The position numbers and the translations under genes were made by a program. Positions 46,740 to 58,073 of a DNA stretch of 64,000 bases are shown here, one piece after another; within the stretch, counting starts at the first letter, position 1, and the number at the start of each line of letters is the position of its first letter. The notes under the pieces are model-generated. The model was given only the letters and a program-made list of their open reading frames with translations, made no database searches and was not told the DNA's origin. Location of the stretch: NCBI GenBank assembly GCA_963970005.1, contig CAXAMN010022873.1, positions 186,001-250,000 on the forward strand, given 5' to 3'. The stretch comes from Durusdinium trenchii (taxonomy: Eukaryota; Sar; Dinophyceae; Suessiales; Symbiodiniaceae).

Positions 46740-48033
46740 ATGTTTCCCATGAACAGCCCTTCGCCAGCGCTGGCGCTGGACACTCTTCGCCCGCATCGTC
46801 CGCGCAGCGGGCCCTCCCCGCCCGCGGTGACCGTGCGGCACGTGGAGCACTTCGGTGAAGGCGGCTGGCAGCGGAGAGCTGCTGTGCAACATGCCGCGGC
46901 CTTTCGGCGAACAATGGACAGGTAGTGGGAGACCCGGGGAAAGATCGAGTTTTCGGCACACGAAACCCCAAATCATGTTCTAACAGGATCCGATTCTATA
47001 CATGAAGGATCCGGATTCTCTTTTGATCTTTCTCCTGTTCTGCTTCAGATTCGATGGCCACGAGGAGAGGCTTTGGCCCTTGGGCCTGTTGGCCCTTCTG
47101 CGCCGGAGCCGGCGGCGGATGGCTCGTAGGGCCGCGCCGATCTTGGAACTGGACAGTCGGCGGTTGAGGGTGGTGTCCACGCGGCAGGTTTTGGCCACGC
47201 GGTTGTTTTCGCTTGGGCAAATTCGCGCCAGGGGATTCGGCAGTACCTAGGGGATCTTGGGATATGTGTGAGATCTACATTGATGATCCAGTGGCAGAGC
47301 GATTTTGATGATCCATTTACTTGTTGTAACATCCGCCGCAGGATTCCCAGAAGTTGAAAGTCGTCATGCTGCAGCGTGGAGATCGCGGCCGAGAATCAGA
47401 TGTGATCAGGGGTGAGGCGGAGCTGAGAATCAGAATGTTGAGCAATACAATAATGGGTTAAAACCATGGTGGGTCAAAGCTATTCCAAAACCTTATTGGG
47501 CAAATTGGAAGACTGTTAACTGCAAGACTGTTGTTTCTGGCAGTGTTGATTCCTGTGTGTGATGACGCAATGCGTTTCCCGGTGCAAAGAATTGCATCTT
47601 CTTGCTACGAAGATATGGTTCTCCAGGGACAGGGTTGGGGTTGGGATCTATTGACCATTTTGACCTTCATATTTATGCCAACAGAGAAGGCATTGCACTC
47701 TTACTGAACTTGCCTCAGCAAGAGGGGTTCGAGGGCAGGGGTGGGTCGCTCTTGCTATTTGTTTTGGTGGATGCTTCAGATGAACCTGCTTTGGTGCAGA
47801 GCGGTTGGATGTTGGACATGCTTCGAGGGAGATTCGTTGCATCTGACAAGATGCTTGCAAAGGTGGAATTTGGAAAGGTATAAGTATAACACCGTCAACC
47901 TCCACTAGTGGCTAGTGATCATATATAGCGTCTTAAGCCATACGTAGCATGTTCACCACACCTGACAAATTTCATGGTATTGTATGGTGTTGGCAGTTTC
48001 CAGAAGCTTGAACTTGCTACTGTCTCCTTGCAT

Positions 48034-48095
<62 letters not shown>

Positions 48096-51000
48096 TTGCT
48101 TTTTAACTCATAAGATCCTATGTTTGGGAGTTACCCATGCAGTTGTGTCAAGTCATGGCTTGTCGGGGAGAGTTTCGTGCCTAAGAAGGTCGGGAGAAAC
48201 TGCTGAGCCTGCATGGTGCATCGGGCGGAACCTTTCAGGTTGGAGAGGACCAAAGCTGGACTCCGGTCAGACTGAAACCTACGGGAGCCAATAAGAATCT
48301 TGTTTTGAATCAAAGGGATGGGTCGGAATGATTTCAGTGAAGGGCAGTTGGCAAGCTCGGCAGTCCCGGCTGTAATATATGCTCAGAGTCACTAAGATGG
48401 AAGTGGACAATTGTTTGGCATTCGGAAATGGTCATCCTGATGGTCCGCGCCACCATCGATGGATCTCCAGGTCTCGGGACGTTGAACAGCACAAATGTGC
48501 TGAACGCCCTTGAGTACCAGTAGCAAGAAGCTACTAGGTGGAGGCCATCGCTACTAAGTAGCAAGAAGCTACTAGTAACAAGTTGCCTTTGTTTCTGTCG
48601 CCTCGACTCTTTGCCCAGGTCAACATGCGGCACGCAACCTGCGTGGCAGGTCTCTATCTTAGAGGATCTATGTTAACCTACCTAAGCCCTAAACCGTTTA
48701 AACCCTTAACCTTTTAAAACCTTTTATGGAGAACGGTTGGTTATTATAAGTTAATTTTCCAGGAATCAGGAAAACTAAGAGGGTTATAGTTATACAATGA
48801 CTCACTCCATTCCTTCATTCCTTCAAGCCTCTTGATCCCCACCAAAGCACAGAAACCGCACCACGAAGGGGCTTCCCACGAATTGAGACAAACCCGTGGT
48901 GAATCCTTCCGACTTCATGTTTGTCTGGGGCACTGTTTTGGGCAATAGACCCAAAGCAATAGATGGCATAGACTCTTGGGCTTGTTCTTGTCTTTTTCTT
49001 GAGACTTTTGGTTCAGTCACAGGTTGGGGCCCTTTCTTCAAAAACACCCTCTTCCAACCTCTTTCCCAGACACTCCACCGGAGAAGACGCTCCACCGGGG
49101 AAGACCGACGCGTCGCGAGGTGGGAAGACCCCGACGCGCACGTCGCGTTGGAGATGTCGGACGCCGACGTCCTGGCGGCGCTCTGCCCACAGCGAGAGAC
49201 GGCGCCCAGCTTTCGTTCCTGGTCGACCGCGTTGGTTTAGCGGAAAGGGACCGGTTTGCAGTGCTGAAGGAAGAAAGGGGTTCTACAGTTTAATCCTACG
49301 ATTTTTGGCTTGACCTCGAACTATTTGATCATAACAATCCAATTACTTTTAGTCATTTCATGGAGCCAGACATGGTACGTTTCGGCGGAGCGTGTTTTGC
49401 TCCGCGGACGCTCAGGAGCTTCGGCCCCCCTGTGGCCGCAGGTGGTGTCTCAGCAGATGGGAGCATGGCCTTTGAAAGGCGCCGCAGACCACGCGTCACC
49501 ATGCGTCCCAGCGTCCCAAGCAAGAGGTGTTTTCATGTTGTTTCTCTTGCTGGTTTCTTAGCCCCGGATTCAAACGATGAAGTCATTGATCAGTGAAAGG
49601 GCAGTTGTGCATCCTGCACCGCACAGCACCTGGGGAGGGTGTATCAATTTATCAACACGACTTGCGGTAGCATGTGGCTTGAGACCAGCAGATGGGGCCC
49701 CCTACTACGGAGTCAGCGCGAGAAACTGTACAAGTGAAGCAGCATGGTGTCATGGTGGTTCCCGTAATTCAGAGAGCAGTTCACCTAGCTCCTTAAGGTT
49801 GAAAGTAGCCTGTTCGCCCCTTGACTGTTGCTGTTCATTGCTTTGCATTTCTGATTTCAGGCCCAGGCACCATCCTCTTTGATGTGGAGCAGCTGCTTCA
49901 AGTAGCAGGAGAGCTGCAAGATGGCACGGGCCCAGTGGCTGAACTTGAACAGCACATCTTGGTCTCGTCCACGCGTTGGAAAGCAGCTTCCATGGATGCT
50001 TGATGACATGATTTGCGCAGGTCCCTCCGGGCTTCCCCCCCCATTTGGACGGACCAAACAAGAAAATCGGCTCTTCCGAAGCCGACGCTGGAGTGGTGCT
50101 CCCCGAGGTGCTGATCCCCGGCGGGGCACAGCAGTTGAAGTTGTCCAGCCGCGATGTGGTGGACCTCTTGCTCCTCGGTACGCGGCCGTATCGCGGTTGG
50201 TGTGGAAAGGGGCACAAGGTGTCCCGCTGGAACGGCCGACAGCGCACCGTGGTCTGGTCGAAAGACCACCGAACAGAGAGTCTTCAACTCTTTGTCATAT
50301 TCCAACCCTCAACACCACAGTCGAACTTTTTCCCCAGATAGCTGCAAGCTATAGGGGCCATAGGGGTTCTTACTTCTCAAGGCTTTGGATCGGCGTTTCG
50401 TTTTCCTGTGCTGGTGCTGGTGCTGGATCGGCGTTTGCTTGGGGCGTGCTGGTGCGGGTGCTGGTGCTGGTGCTGGATCGGCGTCTTCTTGGGTGCTGGT
50501 GCAGGTGCTGGTGTGGGTGCTGGTGCGGGTGCGTTTTCTGGGTGCAGGTGCTTGTGCGGGTGCTGGTGCTGGTGCAGGTATAGGGAAAAAGCTCATACTG
50601 TAGTGCCTGAGGGAAAAAATCCCAATGTCCAATAGCTTTCGCTGTCAATGAGCGGTGCCAAGGGCATTGTTCACCTTCCAAGTGTTTGCAGTGCAGTAGC
50701 CGTTTTCCACGCACATCGGCGCAAAAACTTTAATTTTGCAAGTCATTGACACATTGCTGCTTCATTGTTGCCATTATACTCCCGCTAGATCCCGCTAGCA
50801 CGTTTAGCCGTTTAGCATCGTTTAGCCATGTTTGACACATCGCTAGCACGTTTGCCATTATTAATACTCAATGCCATGACAGAGCGGAATGTCTGCCGCC
50901 AAGTCGTGGGACTGTAAGCAAAGTCCCCAAACACAGTCGATCAGTATCCAGCACCGGCACCAGCACACAGCACCTGCACCAGCATGCGGTCTATGCCTGT

Positions 51001-54000
51001 GTAATTCTACTTAATTAAAGGCATGCCCTTAAGTGGTTCACTCAAACCTTGTTATTTAGTTACTTTAAGACGAACGGTTGCGGCAAGAGTGAGGTTTCCT
51101 TGCTTGATGGGCTCTTCCCTGCCAGATGTCTTTGGTGCAGAGTCAGGGGGCAAGTTCACCTACCAGGAGCGCTTCTCGCATGAGATTCACACCGACAGAT
51201 TCTGAATCATTTCCACCACCTGAGATGGGAATGTCGCAAAAACATGAAAAGCACGCACACAGTCAAAGTGTCGTGGGGTCTCCATTTGATGCAGGGTTTC
51301 TTGTGACATTTTGTGCCATTTGTTCACACTTCTTGAATGTTCCATCCTGCACCACCGGGAGCTTTCGGTGGGCAGGGTATTAGGGAACCTTCCCTTTCCC
51401 AATTGCTGAAGGTGTAGCAGTCGACAGAAGCACTTCCTCGAGCCAAGAAGCACTTCTTCAAGCCCAGGAGCTATTAGATACCTGTGCTTCTGGTCTTGGT
51501 GCTGTAGGGGTTGCTGACCTGTCACGCGTGGAGCAGCTCACAGATGGTCGCGTGGTGACGCTGGAGTCCAAGCCTTTCAATATGCTGCCACTCATCAAGC
51601 AAACCATGTGACATCAAACCTTTTCATTTTTTGGGATCAGACCTTAACTTTTCATGATCGCCCATTAAACATTTCATTCTGTTAGGATCCGTTAGGACCT
51701 TTTGCACTTTCAGATTTTGCATAACTATACAACGTTCTTTCGATCCTCTTCCATTTGAGGCAGATGCCCCGGCGCTGGTCACGGGGCGCGGTGATCCGCC
51801 AGGTGGGCAGAAACGGCGTGGCCGAGCAAGCTGGCTGCAAGGCCGGAGACATCATCGTGCCTCGGCACTGGAGGGAGCTGTGGGGGGGGGGGGGGCGCTG
51901 GTGGCGGGCGAGCACCTTGTGGAGACTTTTGTTTCTGGGAGGTGAAGAGAGACAGAGGGAGAGAGAGAGAGAGGGGGAGCGAGCGAGCGAGCGAGTGAGT
52001 GAGTGAGTGGCGAGTCTTCTGGTGTTTTCAGATGGGCTCTGTGTTGTTCATGAGGTTTTAGAGTACGCGTGAAGTGAGTGTACATCAGATTTCGGGGAAG
52101 CAGAACGATTAGCTTTTGTTTGCCCACCATCCATGTGCTTTGGGATGTCTCCATGAAAGGTATTAGTGTCCAGCATTCTGAGTGATTCAAGATATTCTTC
52201 ATGATTCATAACATCCATTCTGATATTCTTCATGCCTCAGGTCACCATCAATGGGGAAGCGGTCCTCAATGCCACTCTCCAGCGGATTCAAGAGCTCCTG
52301 GACGAGGAACTACCCGTTCGCTTAGAGGTGGGCCAGCCGGTCTTGAAGGAGCCGATCTACATCCGTGAGGCCACCAGGGAGCCACGGGTGGAGCGTGCCC
52401 CTGATCGGTTTTTCGACACGCTCGGCTTTTCGACGCGAAAACGTGAAAACGAATCAACGCCTGGAGCGTCTACTATCTAGCTTGAACTTCCAGGTAGGTC
52501 AACCAAGGCATTTGATTTTCTTCAGCCAAATACATCCCTGGGATGGGATGAAAGGTCAACATGTGCTGTTGTGTGCAGAACTTTGGGATCTTCCGGTCTT
52601 GAAAAGGCACTGTGTGGGCAGGTGCGCTTTGGTGCTGACTTCGGAAAAATGCTTCGAGGAAGTAAAAAGACTTGCATTATATACTGTAAAATAAACTGTA
52701 TCAAAAAGTAGAGAGATGGTTCACATTTTGTTCGACCGCGTTGTGGCCAGGTGTGTACCTCTCTTCCCTCCTCCCCACATTGGCCAATCGAAATCTCATT
52801 GTTCGGACAAATCAACCACGGATGCTTTTGCAAGGGGTGCAGATCTTGGGACAATGCAGATCTTAGGCAAGGCGTGCAGATTTGGTTCGACAACGGATGC
52901 TTTTTCCACGTTGCAAGCCAACTCTTCCACGCCACCAGATCCAGGCTACGACCGAGCTCCTCACGACCTTGGCCGACGAAGAGGCCACAGAGGCCGTGGA
53001 AGACTTGCTGCCGCAGATCTCCGCGTGGCTTGCGATTGGGTTTTTGGAAGACGCATCGTGGGCGAGAGGGAACAAGGGAGGTTTGAAGATGTCTGAAGGT
53101 TTGTCTCGGGATGATACTGATTCCCTTCATCAGTATAGCCATAAACTTACCTTTCCCTCCCACTTTGGGGGTGGGATTCGGGCACTCTTTGGGGTCTTCA
53201 TTCCAAAGCGTCCAGGTGGATCGGTGGATCAAACTGGCGACACATGTGGGTTTGGCGGGTGGTTCTTGTTTGAGCCAAGCCCCAGCTACTAGTTCCGTTG
53301 CTCCAAACTTTTAGTGTTCGCCAATCACCCACTTCCGCACGGAAATCAGGAATATGTGGCGGATGAGTGCCGGTTTGTTGAGCCACCTTCGGCAAACGTC
53401 CGACTGGGGCGCCAAAAGGATCCTTGAACATGTTGGAACCTCACCCTGCATGAAACATAAAGAAACAGACACACTTTGACATTGGTTTTCAGTTAGCTCA
53501 ATTCCCAGGTCGAAAATGGTGAGGGAACGGCAAGGCGAAAAGGTCGGCGAAAACTGTATGGTTGAACAATGTTTGCAATCTGACACACAAGCGCGAGAAA
53601 AAGGTTTGGGGGACGTATCATGAACCACCATGGAATCAAAACAGAAGGATTGGAACAGCGTACTCAACCGTTGAAGCAGGTACAGGTGGATGATCAGTCC
53701 ACCCCTCCCTCGTCATACCGTAGCTTCATTGCGTGCGGTGGGTATGACGAGCCGTGAAAACATGGAAAGCCCTTAGGGACAGGGTTTGACACACGCACGG
53801 TGCCGCTTTGCGGCGCTCGTGCGAACGACCTGAATAGGTACCTAAAAAGCCTTAGAAGCAAAAGAACGAAACACAGAAAGAGCAGCGCTAAGAGGGCAAG
53901 AGAGAAAGGTAGGAGTAGAAAAAAGTGAATACTTAGCCCTTGACTGGGGTAGGGAAACGAGCCTCAAGAGCAACCTAAAAAGCGAGAGAAAGCCCAACAA

Positions 54001-56954
54001 ACGACGAAAAGCGCAAGAAGGAAAGTGGGGGGGCAGGGAGGGGGTGTATGTCCATGTGTGTGTACATGTGTGTGTCTGAATACTTAGCACTCTAGAGTTA
54101 CTGATTACTTAGCAGAAAAGAATTAAGTGCAATAGTTAGGGAGCGGGACTTTAGTCTTAAACCGCCCGGGTAGAGAAGACTAGAAAAGGGACAACAGAGG
54201 GAAAGGCACCGACACACACAAGTGTGCCGAGTACCATTTCCCTCTGTTACCCTAATTAGGTAGGGAGTAGAACTCGGCGGGGAGGGAGGGGGGTTGGGAA
54301 ACATGGCATGCCTGACCTCAAGTGGAATTCCGTTTTTTAGCCCGGCGGCTGTGGTATCATGTCGTGCAAGCCCGACGGCTCTTGAATCAGTTGATTCAGT
54401 TATGAAAAGGTGGAAGACAAGGTGCAGTGGACGAAGTAAATCCGTTACACGATTTCCGGAGTGAATTCAGCGCCCCTGTCACGGGGATCACACCCAGCAC
54501 CCAAGTGGGACGGCTGAGCGGTTCACACTTTGACATTGGTTTTCAGTTAGCTCAATTCCCAGGTCGAAAATGGTGAGGGAACGGCAAGGCGAAAAGGTCG
54601 GCGAGAACCGTATGGTTGAACAATGTTTGCAATCTGACACACAAGCGGTGGGGAAAAAAAGGTTTGGGGGACGTATCATGAACCACCATGGAATCAAAAC
54701 AGAAGGATTGGAACAGCGTACTCAACCGTTGAAGCAGGTACAGGTGGATGATCAGTCCACCCCTCCCTCGTCATACCGTAGCTTCATTGCGTACGGTGGG
54801 TATGACGAGCCGTACGCCCCTGCTTTGAAAACATGGAAAGCCCTTAGGGACAGGGTTTGACACACGCACATCCTCCAAGTTCCTTCAGCTGACAAGTGGT
54901 GAATGGAGCAGCTTGTTGGACGCCCCCTTGGAGATGAGGTTGCTGAAGGATCGGGCGAAGATGAGCGATGAGCTGCCACAGGCGCACTTGATGAACTGAA
55001 TCAAACGCAGCAAGATCGCTCGTTGCTTTTCTGCTGTTTGAGATCAGTTTCCACAATTGGTGAGTGCGGGTTCCGCAAGAAAGCGGTCGAACCCATGGCA
55101 TGAGTCAACATTGGTTTCGACTCCGCTCCTGCTGGGGTGTTCGTAAGGGATCTGGGTGAAGTGGGAGATCATGTGTGGCACACGAGCAGTTTGGGGCCTT
55201 GAGAAGAAGAAGAAGACTGTGGATGATGGATGTGTTAGACAGAACAGGGAGACCCTCCAACCAAGGCTCGTGTTTTCCAGGGAACAGAGTCAAACGTGCA
55301 CACATGCCGCGCTTGCGGTTTTTTCACTGCCGTGTTGTTTCTTTCGAGCAGTCTTGGACGGGGGATTCTCCTATTTCTACACGGTCCATCACGGTCCACT
55401 GGACGTCCTCGGCTCGAGGTCTTTGCCGGCGACGGCGGCTCTGCGTCCCATGTACATGTGGACTGTCCAGGGCTCTTTCGGATACATTTTTGCTCAGTTG
55501 GAGTTGTTGGGAAGCCACACTTGGAGTCGTTCCTACTGTGATTCCTCCAAGACCGGCCAGCGAGCGGCTGGCAATGGAACCTGAAACAGTGTAGAGAATC
55601 CGAGCCGGATCGTTCCCACCGCGCTCCATTTCCCACCCGCAGGACTCCGCGCCCATGGTGCAAATGTGCCACGTGGTGCATGGGATCAAGGCCCGAGCCG
55701 ACCGAGACCTGTGACGACTGGCGTGTGAACGGTGGCTTCCACAGCAGTACTTCGCACCGAGACCAAAAACCCGAGACTCGCGTGGGCGGAACATTCAGTG
55801 GCTGGATTCAAGTTTGGATGTATTGATTTCGATGGCCAACGGGTGACAGCGATGATTTGAGAGGAACCTGTTGTATGTGCCTTTTCGTCACGGATGGTGT
55901 CTACAGTATGAGCATCGACGACGCATATCCACTAAGAGCACATCCATGTCACTCCACTATACTCCACTCACTGTTGCCTTTGAAAAAACCATTCAACATC
56001 CACCCAGAAAAAAGAAAGACACGGCAAAAACGAGGAAAACATGATGTCCAAAACGTCCAAAACGGCCGGGGAACTCCGACCGACGTGATCCAAACCAACG
56101 CCGTCGTGATCGAACGCGATTCTCAGATCTTCGGTGTGGACAGCAGCGGCGAGGTGAAGCCCTGGGTGACCAGAGACTCGGAATGCGGTGCTTCCGGACT
56201 GGACCGGACTGGACGAGTATATACCCATAGCACATTCTAGCACCATACTGTCTAAAATGCGGAAAGTAGGCTCCTAGACCAGAAAGCAACTCCCAGGTGT
56301 TTGAAAGCTGAAGCTGTTTTAATATCGAAGCGGTGCTTCCTCTGTCATTGGCTAACTTGGCCGCCGTTGTGCAGACAAGGAGGGGGATCATCGTCTACTG
56401 ATGCCGAGGCAGGGTCGTTTGAAGTGGGTCGATGGCATATGATTCAAATGATCATGTGAGGAATACTCAAGTGTCTCTGCAAAAGGACACCTTGGGGAGT
56501 TGGAGGATATTAGGGTGCACATGGTTGGGGATGATCATAATATGATGAACATGAGGCATGTGGGGCTTGCAGCTTCGCAACCCTGTAGGGCTGCAGGTTC
56601 GGCGAGTGTCCTTGCAACCATTTCTGTTATATATATATATATACACACACTAATCGTGTGTGGAACACTGTAACAGGTGTGAAAGTTTGCGTGATGAATG
56701 CAGAGTAGTGAGCTATAAGCTATATATTTGTTTTCTGACCAGCCTAGCCGGTAGACAGTCGTAGATGTAGCACAGCACTGGAGACCTTTGAGTCTGAGGC
56801 TCCGAGAGAAGGTACACTTTCCAAGCGCCTGTGCATTTCCCAGAGACTTAGAGAACACTGAGGAGGTGAACTCTAGGTCACCTTCTGAATTGTTGCAAAC
56901 TTGCTGCAGGTGGCCCTGCCGGTTGACATAGATCTGGACCAGGCTTCAATGCGT
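46740..56954 (+). CDS. PDZ-domain protein gene, 13 or more exons, partial model
   Basis: Exons join in phase: 46740-46921, 47049-47187, 47351-47411, 47780-47877, 49070-49234, 49442-49526, 49861-49961, 50021-50177, 51126-51193 (GA donor), 51764-51856, 52241-52387, 52945-53080, 55352-55471 (GC donor), then tentatively about 56030-56166 and 56910-56954. Exons 51764-51856 and 52241-52387 rebuild a PDZ core: VIRQVGRNGVAEQAG, KAGDII/VTINGEAVLNATL, then LPVRLEVGQPV, i.e. the GD.I..ING motif and C-terminal strand. The rest (WMLDMLRGRFVASDKM; ILFDVEQLLQVAGELQDG; LDGGFSYFYTVHHGPLDVL) is unrecognised. PDZ domains bind C-terminal peptides and scaffold membrane or signalling complexes; the partner is unknown. 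The 3' end is not found. Confidence 0.6.
48036..48093. repeat. (ATC)n microsatellite
   Basis: About 19 perfect ATC units inside an intron of the PDZ gene model. Confidence 0.97.
48512..48580. repeat. GTAGC-AAGAA-GCTAC dispersed repeat
   Basis: AGTAGCAAGAAGCTACTAGG occurs twice, separated by TGGAGGCCATCGCTACTA. Intronic. Same family as at 28.44 and 62.64 kb. Confidence 0.75.
50408..50580. repeat. GGTGCTGGTGC minisatellite
   Basis: Short GGTGCTGGTGCTGG and GGTGCGGGTGC units with two longer units containing GGATCGGCGT. Lies in the intron between exons 50021-50177 and 51126-51193. Confidence 0.85.
51948..52010. repeat. GA/GAGC/GAGT simple repeat
   Basis: Runs of GA pass into GAGC then GAGT tetranucleotides, inside the intron that splits the PDZ domain. 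Confidence 0.9.
53470..53798 (+). repeat. structured repeat, copy B (truncated and deleted)
   Basis: Nearly identical to the 3' two-thirds of copy C, starting at CACACTTTGACATTGG. The 11-bp helix is intact (53709-53719/53741-53751). About 15 bases that would form the 3' strand of the second helix are missing after GCCGT, leaving roughly four pairs. It lies in the long intron after exon 52945-53080. Confidence 0.7.
54376..54869 (+). repeat. structured repeat, copy C
   Basis: Homologous to copy A (25068-25617). Helices: CCCC/GGGG at 54473-54476/54483-54486; GGTGGAT/GTCCACC at 54743-54749/54755-54761 (one wobble); an 11-bp helix CTCGTCATACC/GGTATGACGAG at 54767-54777/54799-54809; and an interleaved 8-bp helix GCGTACGG/CCGTACGC at 54789-54796/54810-54817. 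Ends at GGGTTTGACACACGCAC. A partial start sequence, AGCCCGGCGGCT, also appears just upstream (54.35 kb). Confidence 0.7.
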
Positions 56955-58073
56955 GTCGTGCACATACACACGCCGGCCAATTACACATGCAGCCAATGCA
57001 CACGTGAACTCGACTTGTGGGGACGAGCATCACATGGTAGTACAGCTATGGTCACCTCACTGAGCATGCAGGCAAGGTGACTTTCCAGTGTGACCTGAAG
57101 ATCGTTGGCCATTTTACATAGCTCTGTCGAACAACTATATGAAAAACTCCTACAAAGAATCTCACAAAGGGGATCGCTTCGGTGGTCTTCTGGATGTATT
57201 TGGAATCGCTTCGGTCTTTGGTTTTTCGGACGGGTTTGGTTGGTCCACCTTTTTCTGTGAGGAGCATGCTGCTTGGCTTGCGAGCCCAAGTACCAGCATT
57301 GCAATGTGCAGGGCGGGAGACGTGATGCTCTTCTGGGGAGGTGTCTTTCGCGGGTTGTGAAGCGAACATGTAACATGTCCATTGTATGTCATGTGTTTTC
57401 ACGTTCTCCAGTCAGTTTCAACTCGTTTCAACTCCCTTTGTTCGTTTCCCACCACCCGTGGTCCTCGGACCCGCCCGACCGCCGTGGGCTGTGCCAGGCA
57501 ATCCCCACTTCGGGTCCAACGGGATGAATGCCGGGCCGTGTGTGGCCCTCTTTCACGGCTTTCAGCTGGAGACCTGACGGCGGAAACGAAAAAAGCACGG
57601 ATCACGAGCCGGTAGCCAGCCAGTAGCTTTCTAGCTGGTAGAGGCCATCAAAAATGGTCTGAGGAAAGTCGAGCTGGTGATTACCTGGGCTGGTCAGAAG
57701 TGGCTGGTAGACTGGTAGAGTGGTGGTATGTGGTAGAGATTGGTAGAGTGAGTGTGGTAGGCTTCTTGATGGGCGACATATGCCATAAAGCTACCCAGGA
57801 AAAGTGGATAACCTGCAAGACATTTTTTGGGCATTGGTTTCAAATAACAGATGGAAAAAGGTTAACCTGTAATATTTTCCAGGGAAACTGAGGGAGTCAG
57901 TGTAGCAGTTCTTGAAATGATCGGGATGAAGGCCTTCTGAAGGCAGCAGAAGGGTTGCACAAGTCCTGCCGAACTTGCCAGGCTGAAAACGAGGTCCTTG
58001 CCTTGGTTATTTGCTTCAGGTTTGGTGTCTTCTTCCGCCTACATCTGACCAGTTTGGCCTTGCATCTGCCAAG
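56955..58073. other. gap between gene models
   Basis: Probably holds the 3' end of the PDZ gene and the 5' end of the WD40 gene, neither identified. A TA run (56630-56642) and TGGTAGAG-type tandem units (57.69-57.77 kb) lie in or beside it. Confidence 0.4.

Noticed and set aside
50309-50714. Ala/Pro/Thr-rich minus-strand frames
   Set aside because: Shadow of the GGTGC minisatellite.
54805-54820. GAGCCGTACGC resembles the 5' strand of group II intron domain V
   Set aside because: The complementary strand GCGTACGG lies upstream rather than downstream, and no GTGYG start or other group II domains are in place.
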